Below, piece after piece: positions 34,425 through 44,021 of a DNA stretch of 64,000 bases. Position 1 is the first letter of the stretch, and the number at the start of each line of letters is the position of its first letter. Source of the stretch: JBDHXE01 sp035445085 (GTDB lineage: Bacteria; Bacteroidota; Ignavibacteria; Kapaibacteriales; UBA2268); assembly GCA_035445085.1 (NCBI GenBank), contig DAOMQA010000013.1, positions 1 to 64,000 of the forward strand, read 5' to 3'. The notes under the pieces are model-generated. The model had not been told where the DNA came from. It ran no database searches and saw only the letters and a list, made by a program, of their open reading frames with translations. Position numbers and translations under genes: made by a program.

Positions 34425-35292
34425 GAAGGCTATTATCTTGGCTGGTGGCAAGGGCTCTCGCTTATACCCAATGACATCAGTTTACAGCAAGCAATTACAA
34501 CATGTTTATGATAAACCAATGATATATTATCCATTATCCACCCTTATGCTTGGTGGTATTAAGGATATTTTAATTATTTCGACCCCAGAGGACACCCCAA
34601 ATTATGAAAGACTACTAGGAGATGGCTCTCAATGGGGTATCAATATACAATATATTGTTCAAGCAAGCCCAGACGGACTACCGCAAGCCTTTATTCTTGG
34701 TGAAGAATTTATAGATAACTCTGAAGTATGTCTTATTTTAGGTGATAATTTATTCTATGGAAAATTAGATTTCTTTAGAAACGGTCTATTACATAATCAG
34801 GGTGCCACTATATTTGCTTATAGAGTTGATAACCCTGAGTCTTATGGAGTGGTCGAATTTGATAGTAATATGTCGGTAATTAGTATTGAAGAAAAACCAA
34901 ACTCTCCTAAATCAAATTACGCAATACCCGGATTATACATTTTTAATCACCATGTTGTTGAATATGCTAAAAGTCTTAAACCAAGTAAAAGAGGGGAATT
35001 AGAGATAATCGATTTACATAATCAATACCGCAAACTAAATTCATTAAATGTAGAAATTATCGGGCGAGGCGTAGCATGGCTTGATACGGGCACACCAGAT
35101 AGCTTATTGGAAGCAGCAAATTTTATTCATGCAATTGAGAAAAGACAAGGAACAAAAATAGCTTGCCTTGAAGAGATTGCTTTGATTCAAAACTTTATAA
35201 GTTTTGATACGTTTAATAATAATATATCACAATTACCTAATTGCGAATATAAAAATTACTGTATAAAAATAAGTAAGGAATACTCAAGATGA
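34417..35292 (+). CDS. rfbA: Glucose-1-phosphate thymidylyltransferase
   Basis: I place the start at ATG 34417 (291 aa), overlapping the rfbC stop by 8 bp. The frame is open upstream to GTG 34378 but the family starts just before KKAIILAGGKGSRLYPMT. This nucleotidyltransferase joins dTTP and glucose 1-phosphate to dTDP-glucose, the first pathway step. LAGGKGSRLYP is the nucleotide-binding signature. VYDKPMIYYPLSTLMLGGI, ILGDNLFYG (metal Asp) and IIGRGVAWLDTGTPDSL are family hallmarks. It overlaps rfbB by 4 bp. Tmk at 11.8 kb supplies dTDP upstream of its dTTP substrate. Confidence 0.95.
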   Translation: MNKKAIILAGGKGSRLYPMTSVYSKQLQHVYDKPMIYYPLSTLMLGGIKDILIISTPEDTPNYERLLGDGSQWGINIQYIVQASPDGLPQAFILGEEFIDNSEVCLILGDNLFYGKLDFFRNGLLHNQGATIFAYRVDNPESYGVVEFDSNMSVISIEEKPNSPKSNYAIPGLYIFNHHVVEYAKSLKPSKRGELEIIDLHNQYRKLNSLNVEIIGRGVAWLDTGTPDSLLEAANFIHAIEKRQGTKIACLEEIALIQNFISFDTFNNNISQLPNCEYKNYCIKISKEYSR

Positions 35293-36278
35293 AGATATTG
35301 GTAACTGGCGGAGCAGGGTTTATAGGAGCTGCTTTTGTTCGATTTGCTATTGAAAGGGGTTATGATATTGTAGTAGTAGATAAACTTACATATGCTGGAG
35401 ATTTAAGAAGATTAGAAAGTACTAAAGGCTATACATTTTATCATACAGACATAAGTGACAAGGTTAGCTTACTCAATATTTTCAAAAATGAGAAACCAGA
35501 TTATGTAGTGCATTGGGCTGCCGAAACTCATGTAGACAGGAGCATAATAGACGCTACTCCATTTATGATGACAAATGTAATTGGAACACAAGTTTTATTA
35601 GATTTATCAAAAGAATTTGGAGTAACAAAATTTATAAATATAGCAACCGACGAAGTATACGGAGAATTAGGCAATGACGGGTATTTCTACGAAGATACTC
35701 CTTTAGAACCAAATTCACCATATTCCGTAAGCAAAACAGCTCAAGATATGTTAGGTAGGGCATATACTCGCACGTATGGTTTACCAGTAATTACTTGCCG
35801 TCCATCAAACAACTATGGTCCATGGCAATATCCAGAAAAATTACTTCCCGTGATAGTTTATAAAGCATTACATAATCAGAAAATACCTATTTATGGTGAT
35901 GGAATGAATATTAGAGAGTGGTTATACGTTGATGATAATGTAGAAGCAGTCTTAAATATTTTGGAGAATGCTGAAGTTGGTAATATTTATAACATAGGTA
36001 GTGGTTACGAAATGACCAATATTGACGTAGTAAAATATGTCCTTAGTTTAATGAATAAACCAACAGAACTAATAGAATTCGTGAGTGATAGGCCAGGACA
36101 CGACTTTAGATATTCTTTAAATACTAATAAAATTCAAACCGAGTTGAATTGGAAAGCAGAAACAAATATCGAGATAGGATTTGTAAAAACTATTGATTGG
36201 TATATAAGAAATATGAGTTGGGTTGAATCAAAATTAAATGATTTACGTTCACATTGGGCAACCGTGCGTAAACAATGA
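35289..36278 (+). CDS. rfbB: dTDP-glucose 4,6-dehydratase
   Basis: A 329-aa extended SDR that dehydrates dTDP-glucose to dTDP-4-keto-6-deoxyglucose. The NAD loop is TGGAGFIGAAF, the catalytic Thr-Asp-Glu is in ATDEVYGELG, and the YxxxK motif is in SPYSVSKTAQD. GDGMNIREWLYVDDNVEAV is the substrate-binding segment. Length is slightly under the usual 340-360 aa. It overlaps rfbA and rfbD by 4 bp each (ATGA), so stoichiometric translation with its neighbours is likely. Confidence 0.96.
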   Translation: MKILVTGGAGFIGAAFVRFAIERGYDIVVVDKLTYAGDLRRLESTKGYTFYHTDISDKVSLLNIFKNEKPDYVVHWAAETHVDRSIIDATPFMMTNVIGTQVLLDLSKEFGVTKFINIATDEVYGELGNDGYFYEDTPLEPNSPYSVSKTAQDMLGRAYTRTYGLPVITCRPSNNYGPWQYPEKLLPVIVYKALHNQKIPIYGDGMNIREWLYVDDNVEAVLNILENAEVGNIYNIGSGYEMTNIDVVKYVLSLMNKPTELIEFVSDRPGHDFRYSLNTNKIQTELNWKAETNIEIGFVKTIDWYIRNMSWVESKLNDLRSHWATVRKQ

Positions 36279-37117
36279 AAGTAATTATTTTTGGAGCGAA
36301 AGGTCAATTAGGTTCTGAGTTTTGTAATAATTTCGCCAAGAATAACATTGCTTACTTAGCTTATGATTATTCAGATTTCGATATAAATAATTATAACTTA
36401 ACACAGCAAACAATAGCAGAATTTAGACCAGATGTAGTTATAAACTGTTCGGCATATACATTAGTTGAAAATGCTGAAAATGATACTATCATCGCCTATT
36501 CGACAAATTCATTGGCACCATCATACTTAGCAATATTATCTAAGCAATATAATTTCAAATTAGTGCATTTTAGTACTGATTATGTATTTGATGGTAGTAA
36601 AAGCGAGCTTTATATAGAAAGTGACTTCGCAAATCCCTTAAATATATATGGAAAATCAAAATTGTTAGGTGAAAATCAAATAGTCAATATTTCGGACAAT
36701 TACCTAATATTTAGATTAAGTTGGGTTTATGGAAATGGGCAAAATAATTTTATCGCAAAATTAGGTGTATGGTCGCAAAAATCAAAGCACTTAAAAATAG
36801 CTGATGATGAAATTTCGATACCTACTTCTGTTAAACAGATAGTGGAAATTAGTACTCTTGCAATTAATCAGAATCTTACGGGTTTGTTTCATTTAACCAA
36901 CTCTGGGTATGCCAGTCGATTTGAATGGGCTAACGAATTAAATACGATTTTACATTTAGGATTATATTTAGAAAGGGCAAAGACGTCTGATTTTAAATCC
37001 ATTGTTCAGAGACCACTCTTTTCGGCAATGTCCAATAAAAAACTTTCTGACACATTAGACATATCTATTGTAGATTGGCGTGAAGACCTTAGAACTTACT
37101 TTTCAAACTTCAAATAG
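36275..37117 (+). CDS. rfbD: dTDP-4-dehydrorhamnose reductase
   Basis: A 280-aa SDR-type reductase that completes dTDP-L-rhamnose with NAD(P)H. The cofactor loop is FGAKGQLGSEF, FSTDYVFDGS holds the catalytic Thr, and YGKSKLLGE the Tyr-Lys pair. VVINCSAYTLVENAE is the family's AYT-V-AE segment, with Leu where Ala or Asn is common. It is the last gene of the operon. After it comes a 103-bp gap containing the promoter of the yceD-fab cluster. Confidence 0.94.
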   Translation: MKVIIFGAKGQLGSEFCNNFAKNNIAYLAYDYSDFDINNYNLTQQTIAEFRPDVVINCSAYTLVENAENDTIIAYSTNSLAPSYLAILSKQYNFKLVHFSTDYVFDGSKSELYIESDFANPLNIYGKSKLLGENQIVNISDNYLIFRLSWVYGNGQNNFIAKLGVWSQKSKHLKIADDEISIPTSVKQIVEISTLAINQNLTGLFHLTNSGYASRFEWANELNTILHLGLYLERAKTSDFKSIVQRPLFSAMSNKKLSDTLDISIVDWREDLRTYFSNFK

Positions 37118-37191
37118 ACTATTCCTAATATTTGTGCATAAGTAATTAATCATAAAATTTGATAATATGATAAAAATTCAGTATTTTTGTA

Positions 37192-37199
37192 AATTTATT
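37192..37199 (+). promoter_or_regulatory. Bacteroidota-type -7 promoter element for the yceD-rpmF-fab cluster
   Basis: TATTTTTG matches TAnnTTTG. It lies inside the longest open frame that ends in yceD, but 22 bp before ATG 37221, which is why I start yceD there. Confidence 0.5.
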
Positions 37200-37220
37200 G
37201 GTAGTCGGTCCATATTTAGA

Positions 37221-37718
37221 ATGTTAAAGATTGATATACACGGGATGAAGGACGGGGAGCATGAAATTACCCTAAGTTCTGAAATTTCAGAGTCAGAATG
37301 TATGTTTGAAGAATTTTCGGGTTTTATTGAATTAAATGGACGTATCAGAAAAGTAGGTAATAGATACTCTTTAAAATCAACCGTAAAAGCTAATGCCAAT
37401 TTAGTTTGCGACCGATCTTTAAAGAATTATAATGAAATTGTAAATTGTGAAGTAAATTTAGCATTTATTGCTAACACAAAGGCATTTTTGGAAAATAGTG
37501 TCAAAGATATAGATAGCGATATTCTAATCAGAGAAGACGCTCAATATATAGATATTACTCATGAAGCTATCGAACTATTAGCTCTTAGCCTGCCTATGAA
37601 GCGAGTAGCCCCAGAGTATAAAAATAAGGATATTACAGAAATTTTCCCTGAATTAACTAACTCTGAAAATGCAACAGATGAAAGATGGTCAAAATTAAAA
37701 GATTTTAAAATAAATTAA
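37221..37718 (+). CDS. yceD: YceD/DUF177 family protein (23S rRNA accumulation)
   Basis: A 165-aa DUF177 (YceD) protein. The family, including plant DUF177A, is needed for 23S rRNA processing or accumulation, and its gene is widely found just before rpmF, as here (14 bp gap). Visible core: LVCDRSLKNYNEIVNCEVNLAF, where the family has CDRCL, so the second cysteine is replaced by Ser. YIDITHEAIELLALSLPMKRVAPEY is the conserved helix with the ALPLKP-like turn. The frame extends 54 bp upstream to 37167, but the promoter element and family N-terminus favour ATG 37221. Confidence 0.85.
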   Translation: MLKIDIHGMKDGEHEITLSSEISESECMFEEFSGFIELNGRIRKVGNRYSLKSTVKANANLVCDRSLKNYNEIVNCEVNLAFIANTKAFLENSVKDIDSDILIREDAQYIDITHEAIELLALSLPMKRVAPEYKNKDITEIFPELTNSENATDERWSKLKDFKIN

Positions 37719-37732
37719 TTGGAGATAGTAAA

Positions 37733-37909
37733 ATGCCAAATCCAAACAGAAAATTTTCTAAGTCAAGAAGAAACAAAAGAAGAACACATTACAAAGCATC
37801 GTCTATGCAAACAGGTAATTGCCCACAATGTGGCGCTACAAAATTAGCTCATACTGCTTGCCCAGAATGTGGTTATTACAATGGTAGAAAGGTTCTTGCT
37901 ACAGTTTAA
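37733..37909 (+). CDS. rpmF: Large ribosomal subunit protein bL32
   Basis: A 58-aa ribosomal protein, short enough to be missed by a length cutoff. The N-terminus MPNPNRKFSKSRRNKRRTHY is the basic L32 signature. Two CxxC pairs, CPQC (residues 30-33) and CPEC (43-46), form the zinc ribbon, and the end reads GYYNGRKVLATV. This is the zinc-binding form. TTGGAG upstream serves as a ribosome site 8 bases before the ATG. It lies between yceD and plsX, the conserved arrangement linking ribosome and fatty-acid genes. Confidence 0.96.
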   Translation: MPNPNRKFSKSRRNKRRTHYKASSMQTGNCPQCGATKLAHTACPECGYYNGRKVLATV

Positions 37910-37920
37910 TAAGCTCTAAG

Positions 37921-38934
37921 ATGCATATTAGCAAATATAGAATAGCCCTTGATGCTATGGGGGGTGATTTTGCACCCCTCAATGAAATTGAAGGAACTTA
38001 TTTATTATTGAATGATCCACATCACCAAGATGTAGAAGTGCATCTTATTGGCAATCAAGATCAAATTGAGAAGCAAATTAAATCTTTAAATTATGATTTA
38101 AATAAAGTCAAGATTATCCATGCTTCAGACCAAATAACAATGAAGGACGATCCTACCGACGTAATAAAAAAACGTCGAAATTCTTCTTTGTATATAGGCG
38201 CTGAATATCATGCCCAAGGGAATTGCGATGCTTTTGCCTCTGCTGGTAATACAGGTGCAATGTTAGCGGTTTCAACGATGGTCTTAGGACGTATAAAAGG
38301 GGTGTCACGCCCTTCAATTGGCACAGTCTTACCTACTATCAAAGGCAATCCCGTATTTCTTATGGATGTAGGGGCTACAGTAGATTTAAAGCCTCGTTAT
38401 TTATATGAATATGCAGTCATGGGTAGCATATATTTAGAAAAAGTTTTAAATATAACAACCCCAAGGGTGGGTTTGCTAAATGTTGGTGAAGAAGAAAGTA
38501 AAGGCACGGAAGCGGTAAAAGAAACTTATCATTTATTAAAATCAAGCAAATTAAACTTTGTAGGTAATGTAGAAGGTCGCGATATTATGTATGGTGATTT
38601 TGATTTAGTAATTTGCGATGGTTTTGTTGGTAATATTGTCTTAAAATTTGCAGAGAGTTTTCTTTCTGTCTTAAAATCAAAAATAAAAGACTATTCTGAA
38701 AAGAGTTTAGTCAATAAATTAAAAACTGGTCTTATGGTACCTATAATGAAGGAAGTATTACTTGATTTTGATTATCAAAATTATGGTGGTGTAGCTTTGT
38801 TAGGGGTCAATGGAGTTTCTATAATTGGACATGGCAAATCAAGTCCTTTAGCTATCAAAAATATGTTATTGAGGGCAAAGGATATGATTAAAGCTGATGT
38901 TAATAAAATAATTGAAAATGCATTAATAAATTAA
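37921..38934 (+). CDS. plsX: Phosphate acyltransferase PlsX
   Basis: A 337-aa peripheral membrane enzyme that makes acyl-phosphate from acyl-ACP for phospholipid synthesis. Family marks: IALDAMGGDFAP near the N-terminus, SAGNTGAMLA, GVSRPSIGTVLPT, DVGATVDLKP, VGLLNVGEEESKGTE and VCDGFVGNIVLK. Length is standard. It is 11 bp after rpmF and 10 bp before fabH, within the conserved fab cluster. A small GC-rich hairpin, GGGGTG/CACCCC, falls within codons 14-19; it may simply reflect the conserved residues. Confidence 0.96.
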   Translation: MHISKYRIALDAMGGDFAPLNEIEGTYLLLNDPHHQDVEVHLIGNQDQIEKQIKSLNYDLNKVKIIHASDQITMKDDPTDVIKKRRNSSLYIGAEYHAQGNCDAFASAGNTGAMLAVSTMVLGRIKGVSRPSIGTVLPTIKGNPVFLMDVGATVDLKPRYLYEYAVMGSIYLEKVLNITTPRVGLLNVGEEESKGTEAVKETYHLLKSSKLNFVGNVEGRDIMYGDFDLVICDGFVGNIVLKFAESFLSVLKSKIKDYSEKSLVNKLKTGLMVPIMKEVLLDFDYQNYGGVALLGVNGVSIIGHGKSSPLAIKNMLLRAKDMIKADVNKIIENALIN

Positions 38935-38944
38935 GAGAATTTGT

Positions 38945-39943
38945 ATGGCAGCAACAATTACATCATTAGCTCATTATTTACCACCTGATGTATATCCTAA
39001 TTCATATTTTGAGAAGTATTTAGATACTAACGACGAGTGGATAAGAACACGCTCTGGAATTTCCGAAAGAAGATTTGCTAAAGAAGGTGCTACTTCTGAT
39101 TTAATAGTCCCCGCAGCTTTAGAATGTATTGCTAAGCGTGGTATAGATAAAAATGAGATAGATACTATCATTGTAGCAACTGTTACTCCCGATCATATGT
39201 TTCCTTCCACTGCTGCTGTAGTACAGCATAAGTTAGGAATTAAAAATGTATGGGGCTTTGATATTTCGGCGGCATGCTCGGGCTTTATATTTGCTTTATC
39301 GACCGCTGTCTCATTAGTTAATTCTGGTACGTCAAAGAAGGTTTTACTTTGCGGTGCAGACAAAATGACTTCTATTCTCAATTTACATGATAGAGGACAA
39401 GCTATACTTTTTGGAGATGGTGCAGGAGTATGTATAGTAGAGAAATCTGACGATGATAATTATGGGCTTATAGACCAAATCCTACATATAGATGGAGAAG
39501 GTGGAAAATATCTCTACCAAACTGCTGGTGGTTCTTTTAAACCTGCATCTATCGAGACAGTCCAAAATAACGAGCATTATATTCACCAAGACGGGCAGCC
39601 TGTATTTAAAGCAGCCGTCATTGGTATGGCTGATGTTACAGCAGAAATACTACAAAAAAATAATTTAACTGCCGATGATATAGCATGGTTGGTGCCTCAC
39701 CAAGCAAACTTACGGATTATATCAGCTACTGCCGATAGAATTAAATTACCAATGGACAAAGTAATGGTTAATATTAATAAATTTGGTAATACAACGGCAG
39801 GTACAATTCCTATTTGCTTATCCGAATGGGAACAAAATGGAAAGCTACATAAAGGTGATAATTTAATTTTAGCGAGCTTTGGAGCTGGTTTTACTTGGGG
39901 TGCTATATATATGAAGTGGAATATGAACAAGGGAAGTAATTGA
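38945..39943 (+). CDS. fabH: 3-oxoacyl-ACP synthase III
   Basis: A 332-aa condensing enzyme that starts fatty acid chains from acyl-CoA and malonyl-ACP. The catalytic triad is visible: Cys111 in SAACSGFIFAL, His252 in VPHQANLRII and Asn282 in FGNTTAGTIP. DEWIRTRSGISERR is the CoA-binding region. It ends in a TGATG overlap with fabD. In FCB bacteria FabH often accepts branched primers; the sequence does not settle this. Confidence 0.96.
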   Translation: MAATITSLAHYLPPDVYPNSYFEKYLDTNDEWIRTRSGISERRFAKEGATSDLIVPAALECIAKRGIDKNEIDTIIVATVTPDHMFPSTAAVVQHKLGIKNVWGFDISAACSGFIFALSTAVSLVNSGTSKKVLLCGADKMTSILNLHDRGQAILFGDGAGVCIVEKSDDDNYGLIDQILHIDGEGGKYLYQTAGGSFKPASIETVQNNEHYIHQDGQPVFKAAVIGMADVTAEILQKNNLTADDIAWLVPHQANLRIISATADRIKLPMDKVMVNINKFGNTTAGTIPICLSEWEQNGKLHKGDNLILASFGAGFTWGAIYMKWNMNKGSN

Positions 39944-40866
39944 TGAAAACAGCTTTAGTCTTTTCTGGGCAAGGTTCACAATATGTAGGAATGCTAAAAG
40001 ATGTTTGCAGTAATAGCAGTTTGGCAAATGAGATACTTCAAAAGGCAAATTCTGCACTTTCATATAATATTAGTGATATTATGTTTGATGGGCCTATAGA
40101 TGTTTTAAAAGAAACAAGATATACCCAACCTGCAATTTACATTCATTCAAGTATTTTATTTAACTTATTGAATAATAAGTTAAATTTTGACGCTTGCGCA
40201 GGACATTCCGTTGGCGAATTTGCTGCCTTATATGCTGCTGGAGTTATTGATTTATATGATGGGTTAATGTTGGTAGCTAAACGTGGCGAGCTTATGTTCA
40301 GTGCAGGTATTGAACAGCCTGGAACAATGTTTGCAGTTATTGGCTTAGAAGATAGCAAAGTAGAAGATGTATGCCATCAGCTAACAGCAAATGGTAATGG
40401 CAATATAGTAGTAGCTGCAAATTTTAATTCTCCCGGTCAAGTCGTAGTATCTGGCTCAGCAGAATATTTAAGAGAGAATGCCTCTGCTTTTAAAACAGCT
40501 GGTGCAAAAATGGTTAAAGAATTAGTAGTTAGCGGTGCTTTTCATAGTCCTTTGCTTAATTCTGCCAAAGAAGAATTAGCTTTAGCAATTCATGATACTA
40601 AATTCAATGATGCTATCAAGCCAATATATTCAAATGTTTATGCCAAGGCTCTTTACAAAGCAGAAGAAATTAAAGAGGCTTTAATTCTTCAATTAACTTC
40701 ACCCGTAAAGTGGACCCAATCTATTATTGAAATGAAGAATAATTCTTTTACTAAATTTATAGAAATAGGACCTGGTAATGTATTGCAGGGATTGATAAAA
40801 AGAACAATAAGCGACATTGAATTATTTGGTATTGATAAATACGAAGATATAGAAAAGTATCAATAA
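39943..40866 (+). CDS. fabD: Malonyl-CoA:ACP transacylase
   Basis: A 307-aa transacylase loading malonate onto ACP. The nucleophile is Ser89 in GHSVGEFAAL, with His201 in SGAFHSPLL, and FSGQGSQYVGM forms the oxyanion loop. I start at ATG 39943, overlapping the fabH stop, although a TTG three bases earlier is in frame. A 35-bp gap follows before fabG. Confidence 0.95.
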   Translation: MKTALVFSGQGSQYVGMLKDVCSNSSLANEILQKANSALSYNISDIMFDGPIDVLKETRYTQPAIYIHSSILFNLLNNKLNFDACAGHSVGEFAALYAAGVIDLYDGLMLVAKRGELMFSAGIEQPGTMFAVIGLEDSKVEDVCHQLTANGNGNIVVAANFNSPGQVVVSGSAEYLRENASAFKTAGAKMVKELVVSGAFHSPLLNSAKEELALAIHDTKFNDAIKPIYSNVYAKALYKAEEIKEALILQLTSPVKWTQSIIEMKNNSFTKFIEIGPGNVLQGLIKRTISDIELFGIDKYEDIEKYQ

Positions 40867-40901
40867 ATTAAAAAAAAATTAGTAAATTTACATTCAAAGT
40901 T

Positions 40902-41645
40902 ATGACAAATTTGATAAATAATAAAATTATAGCTGTTACTGGAGCCAATAGAGGTATAGGTAAAGCGATTTGTGAGAGGCTTGCTGAAGAAGGTGCTTTA
41001 GTATATGGTATTGTCAGAAGCATTCCAGAGCAAGGTATAGATATATTTGAAACGGAAAGTAAGAATAATATTAAATTATTGCAAGCCGATGTAACTGATT
41101 TGCATTCTCTATTAAATGCTGTTGGTGTCATTGTAAAAAATGAAGGCAAAATAGATGTATTTGTAAATAATGCAGGTATTACTAAAGATAATTTGATAAT
41201 AAGAATGAGTGAAGAAGATTGGGACGCTGTAATTGATACTAACTTAAAAGGTTCATTCTTAGCAGTAAAGGCAGTAGTAAAAACAATGATGAGTCAAAGA
41301 TTTGGAAGAATCATAAATATAGGCTCAATCGTTGGCACAATAGGTAATGCTGGTCAAGTAAATTATGCGGCTTCGAAAGCAGGTATGATTGGATTGACTA
41401 AATCATTAGCTAAAGAATTATCATCTAGGAACATATTGGTAAATTTAATAGCTCCGGGATATGTTAGAACAGATATGACCGAGAGTTTAACGGAAGAACA
41501 AAAGAATTACTTTTTAGCAAATATACCATTGAAGAGGATAGCTGAAGCAAAGGAAATTGCAGACGCAGTTGTATTTTTCTCTTCTGATTTATCGACTTAT
41601 ATTACCGGTGAAGTCTTGCACGTCAACGGTGGTTTATTTATGTAG
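40902..41645 (+). CDS. fabG: 3-oxoacyl-ACP reductase
   Basis: A 247-aa SDR that reduces 3-ketoacyl-ACP with NADPH. The cofactor loop is TGANRGIG (13-20). NNAGITKD (89-96) and the catalytic Ser142, Tyr155 and Lys159 in NYAASKAG are all present, and the C-terminus GEVLHVNGGLFM is typical FabG. Context between fabD and acpP separates it from the SDR at 613. Confidence 0.96.
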   Translation: MTNLINNKIIAVTGANRGIGKAICERLAEEGALVYGIVRSIPEQGIDIFETESKNNIKLLQADVTDLHSLLNAVGVIVKNEGKIDVFVNNAGITKDNLIIRMSEEDWDAVIDTNLKGSFLAVKAVVKTMMSQRFGRIINIGSIVGTIGNAGQVNYAASKAGMIGLTKSLAKELSSRNILVNLIAPGYVRTDMTESLTEEQKNYFLANIPLKRIAEAKEIADAVVFFSSDLSTYITGEVLHVNGGLFM

Positions 41646-41681
41646 AATATTTTTTTAAAACTTTATATTTAGGAGTACAAA

Positions 41682-41915
41682 ATGTCAGAAATAAAAGAAA
41701 AAGTATATGACATCATTGTTAAAAAACTTAGCGTAGAACGTAGTCAACTTACTGATGATGCCTCATTTACAAAAGATTTGGGTGCAGATTCATTGGATAC
41801 AGTAGAGTTCATCATGGAACTAGAAAAAGAATTCGATATAACCATTGAAGATTCAGTTGCTGAAAAAATTCAAACAGTAGGCGAGGTTATATCATATTTG
41901 GAAGCAAATAAATAA
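41682..41915 (+). CDS. acpP: Acyl carrier protein
   Basis: A 77-aa acidic carrier protein. The phosphopantetheine site is Ser37 in LGADSLDTVEF. A strong ribosome site, TTAGGAG, sits 7 bases before the ATG, fitting the high expression expected of ACP. It is 36 bp after fabG and 19 bp before fabF. Confidence 0.97.
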   Translation: MSEIKEKVYDIIVKKLSVERSQLTDDASFTKDLGADSLDTVEFIMELEKEFDITIEDSVAEKIQTVGEVISYLEANK

Positions 41916-41934
41916 TCTAAATTTCGAGAGAATT

Positions 41935-43188
41935 ATGCCAAGATATAATTTTCCCAAAATTGTAGTTACAGGTATGGGTGCAGTAACTCCAATAGGAAAT
42001 AATTTAAACGAATATTGGGACGCACTACTTGCAGGCAAAAGTGGTGCCGCCCCCATTACGCGTTTTGACGCATCAGAGTTTAAAACTAAGTTTGCCTGTG
42101 AAGTTAAAAATTTTGACTCTACTCATTTCATTAGCCCAAAAGAGGCGCAGAGAATGGATTTGTTTACACAGTTCGCTCTTTCGGCAGCACAAATGGCGGT
42201 TGATGATTCTGGGATTGACTTTGAAGCAACCGACAAAAATAGAGTAGGTGTTATTATTGGTTCAGGCATAGGTGGTATGTGGACTTACCATCACCAACAA
42301 CAGAATTTATACGATAGGGGCGGTAAGCCAGACAGAATTTCGCCATTTTTTGTTCCAATGTTGATTTCAGATATCGCCTCTGGGCATACAGCTATCCGTT
42401 GGGGATTAAAAGGACCTAATTATGCTACTGTTTCGGCTTGTGCTACATCTTCGCACTCTTTGGCAGATGCTTTAATGATAATGCAAAGAGGTGACGCCGA
42501 CGTCATGGTTACAGGTGGTAGTGAAGCCGTTGTTTGTCCAATGGGCATTGGTGGATTTAATGCCATGAAAGCCTTGTCTACTAGAAATGATGACCCTGCA
42601 ACAGCAAGTAGACCTTTCGATGTAGGCAGAGATGGTTTTGTTATGGGTGAAGGAGCTGGTATTCTTATATTGGAGACTGAAGAGCATGCAAAGAATAGAG
42701 GCGCTCGAATCTATGGTGAATTAGCTGGTATTGGATTAACTGATGATGCATTTCACATTACTCAGCCTTCGGAAGGCGGTGAGGGAGCTATCCGTTCAAT
42801 GAAATTATGTATCGAAGATGCAGGCTTAAAGCTCGAAGATATCGATTATATCAATGCACATGGTACTTCTACATACTATAATGACATTAATGAAACTAAG
42901 GCAATAAAAACATTATTTGGCGAGCATGCTTATAAACTTCATGTAAGTTCTACCAAATCAATGACGGGACACTTATTAGGGGCGGCAGGTGCTATTGAAG
43001 CAGTTGCAACGTTAAAAGCAATTTATGAATCAAAGATCCCTCCTACCATTAATTTATTTGAAACTGATGTAGAATGTGATTTAAATTATGTGCCAAATAA
43101 ATTTATTGAAAAAGAGATTAAAGCAGCTGTAAGCAATACTTTTGGATTTGGTGGGCATAACGCTTCTCTTTGTTTTAAGGCATACTAA
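41935..43188 (+). CDS. fabF: 3-oxoacyl-ACP synthase II
   Basis: A 417-aa elongating condensing enzyme. The active site is Cys169 in SACATSSHS, with His309 in NAHGTST, Lys341 in KSMTGH and His346 within the same motif. MGEGAGILILE and NTFGFGGHNASL are typical. Both His residues identify FabF/FabB rather than FabH. It is followed 17 bp later by rnc. Confidence 0.96.
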   Translation: MPRYNFPKIVVTGMGAVTPIGNNLNEYWDALLAGKSGAAPITRFDASEFKTKFACEVKNFDSTHFISPKEAQRMDLFTQFALSAAQMAVDDSGIDFEATDKNRVGVIIGSGIGGMWTYHHQQQNLYDRGGKPDRISPFFVPMLISDIASGHTAIRWGLKGPNYATVSACATSSHSLADALMIMQRGDADVMVTGGSEAVVCPMGIGGFNAMKALSTRNDDPATASRPFDVGRDGFVMGEGAGILILETEEHAKNRGARIYGELAGIGLTDDAFHITQPSEGGEGAIRSMKLCIEDAGLKLEDIDYINAHGTSTYYNDINETKAIKTLFGEHAYKLHVSSTKSMTGHLLGAAGAIEAVATLKAIYESKIPPTINLFETDVECDLNYVPNKFIEKEIKAAVSNTFGFGGHNASLCFKAY

Positions 43189-43205
43189 TTTTATATTGAT
43201 CAAAA

Positions 43206-44015
43206 TTGAAAAATATTTTATTAAATATTTACAATGGATTATTCAAAAGTCCTGATTTATTAGACAACGATAAATCAGGATTTATTAAGTTTCATGTATT
43301 AGGCATACTAAGTCCAGAAAAAAAATTAGAATTAGAAAGTATACTTGGTATTAAAATTAACAATATAGGTATCTTTGAAAAAGCACTAATACACCGTTCT
43401 TATTTACCAATAATCAATAGACCCGGCTTAGGCTCTAATGAACGACTTGAATACTTTGGTGATGCAATTTTGGGGTTCATTATTACAGAACATCTATTTT
43501 GGTATCATCGTGATGAATTAGAAGGTAAATTAACAAAACTTCGTTCGTGGCTTGTAAATAAACATTCATTAGCAGTATGTGCCAAATTACTTAAATTAGA
43601 TAAATTTATCTTTTTAAGCCATAGCGCTGAAAGCTCGCTCAAAGGTGGGCATGAATCCATTGTATCGGACGCTCTTGAGGCTTTAATAGCCGCAATATAT
43701 ATCGACTCAGGCTTTGAAGTTGTAAAAAACTTCATTATAAATAAATTACTTACAATGATGCTCAACGAACAACTTTTGGAGGACAAGAACTTCAAAAGCC
43801 GTTTGTTGGAGCGTGTACAATCAGAAGGCTACGCTCCCCCTACTTACCAAGTAATTGAAGAGTTAGGACCCGACCATTCCAAAGAGTTTAAAATTGGCGT
43901 TTATGTTGATAGTGAATTAAAAGGAATCGGTGAAGGTAAAAGTAAAAAGGAAGCTGAACAAAATGCAGCAAAAAATGCTTTAGAAAATTATATAACAATC
44001 ACCTTAAACGATTAA
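43206..44015 (+). CDS. rnc: Ribonuclease III
   Basis: A 269-aa double-strand-specific endoribonuclease that processes rRNA precursors. The signature is NERLEYFGDAILGF, with Glu82 and Asp86 as metal ligands; a second acidic segment, SDALEALIAAIYIDSG, completes the site. A double-stranded RNA-binding domain ends the protein (about 195-265; YQVIEELGPDHSKEF, KSKKEAEQNAAKNAL). Translation appears to begin with TTG 43206, because no ATG precedes the domain. The N-terminal 45 residues are an extension beyond E. coli RNase III. The fabF-rnc order is conserved. Confidence 0.93.
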   Translation: MKNILLNIYNGLFKSPDLLDNDKSGFIKFHVLGILSPEKKLELESILGIKINNIGIFEKALIHRSYLPIINRPGLGSNERLEYFGDAILGFIITEHLFWYHRDELEGKLTKLRSWLVNKHSLAVCAKLLKLDKFIFLSHSAESSLKGGHESIVSDALEALIAAIYIDSGFEVVKNFIINKLLTMMLNEQLLEDKNFKSRLLERVQSEGYAPPTYQVIEELGPDHSKEFKIGVYVDSELKGIGEGKSKKEAEQNAAKNALENYITITLND

Positions 44016-44021
44016 TTTAAT

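Noticed and set aside
37167..37220. Longer N-terminus for the YceD gene
   Set aside because: The extra 18 codons cover the promoter element at 37192, and the resulting residues do not fit the family N-terminus.
37961..37978. GC-rich hairpin GGGGTG/CACCCC near the start of plsX as a regulatory element
   Set aside because: It is fully inside codons of the conserved AMGGDFAP motif and is better explained by protein conservation.
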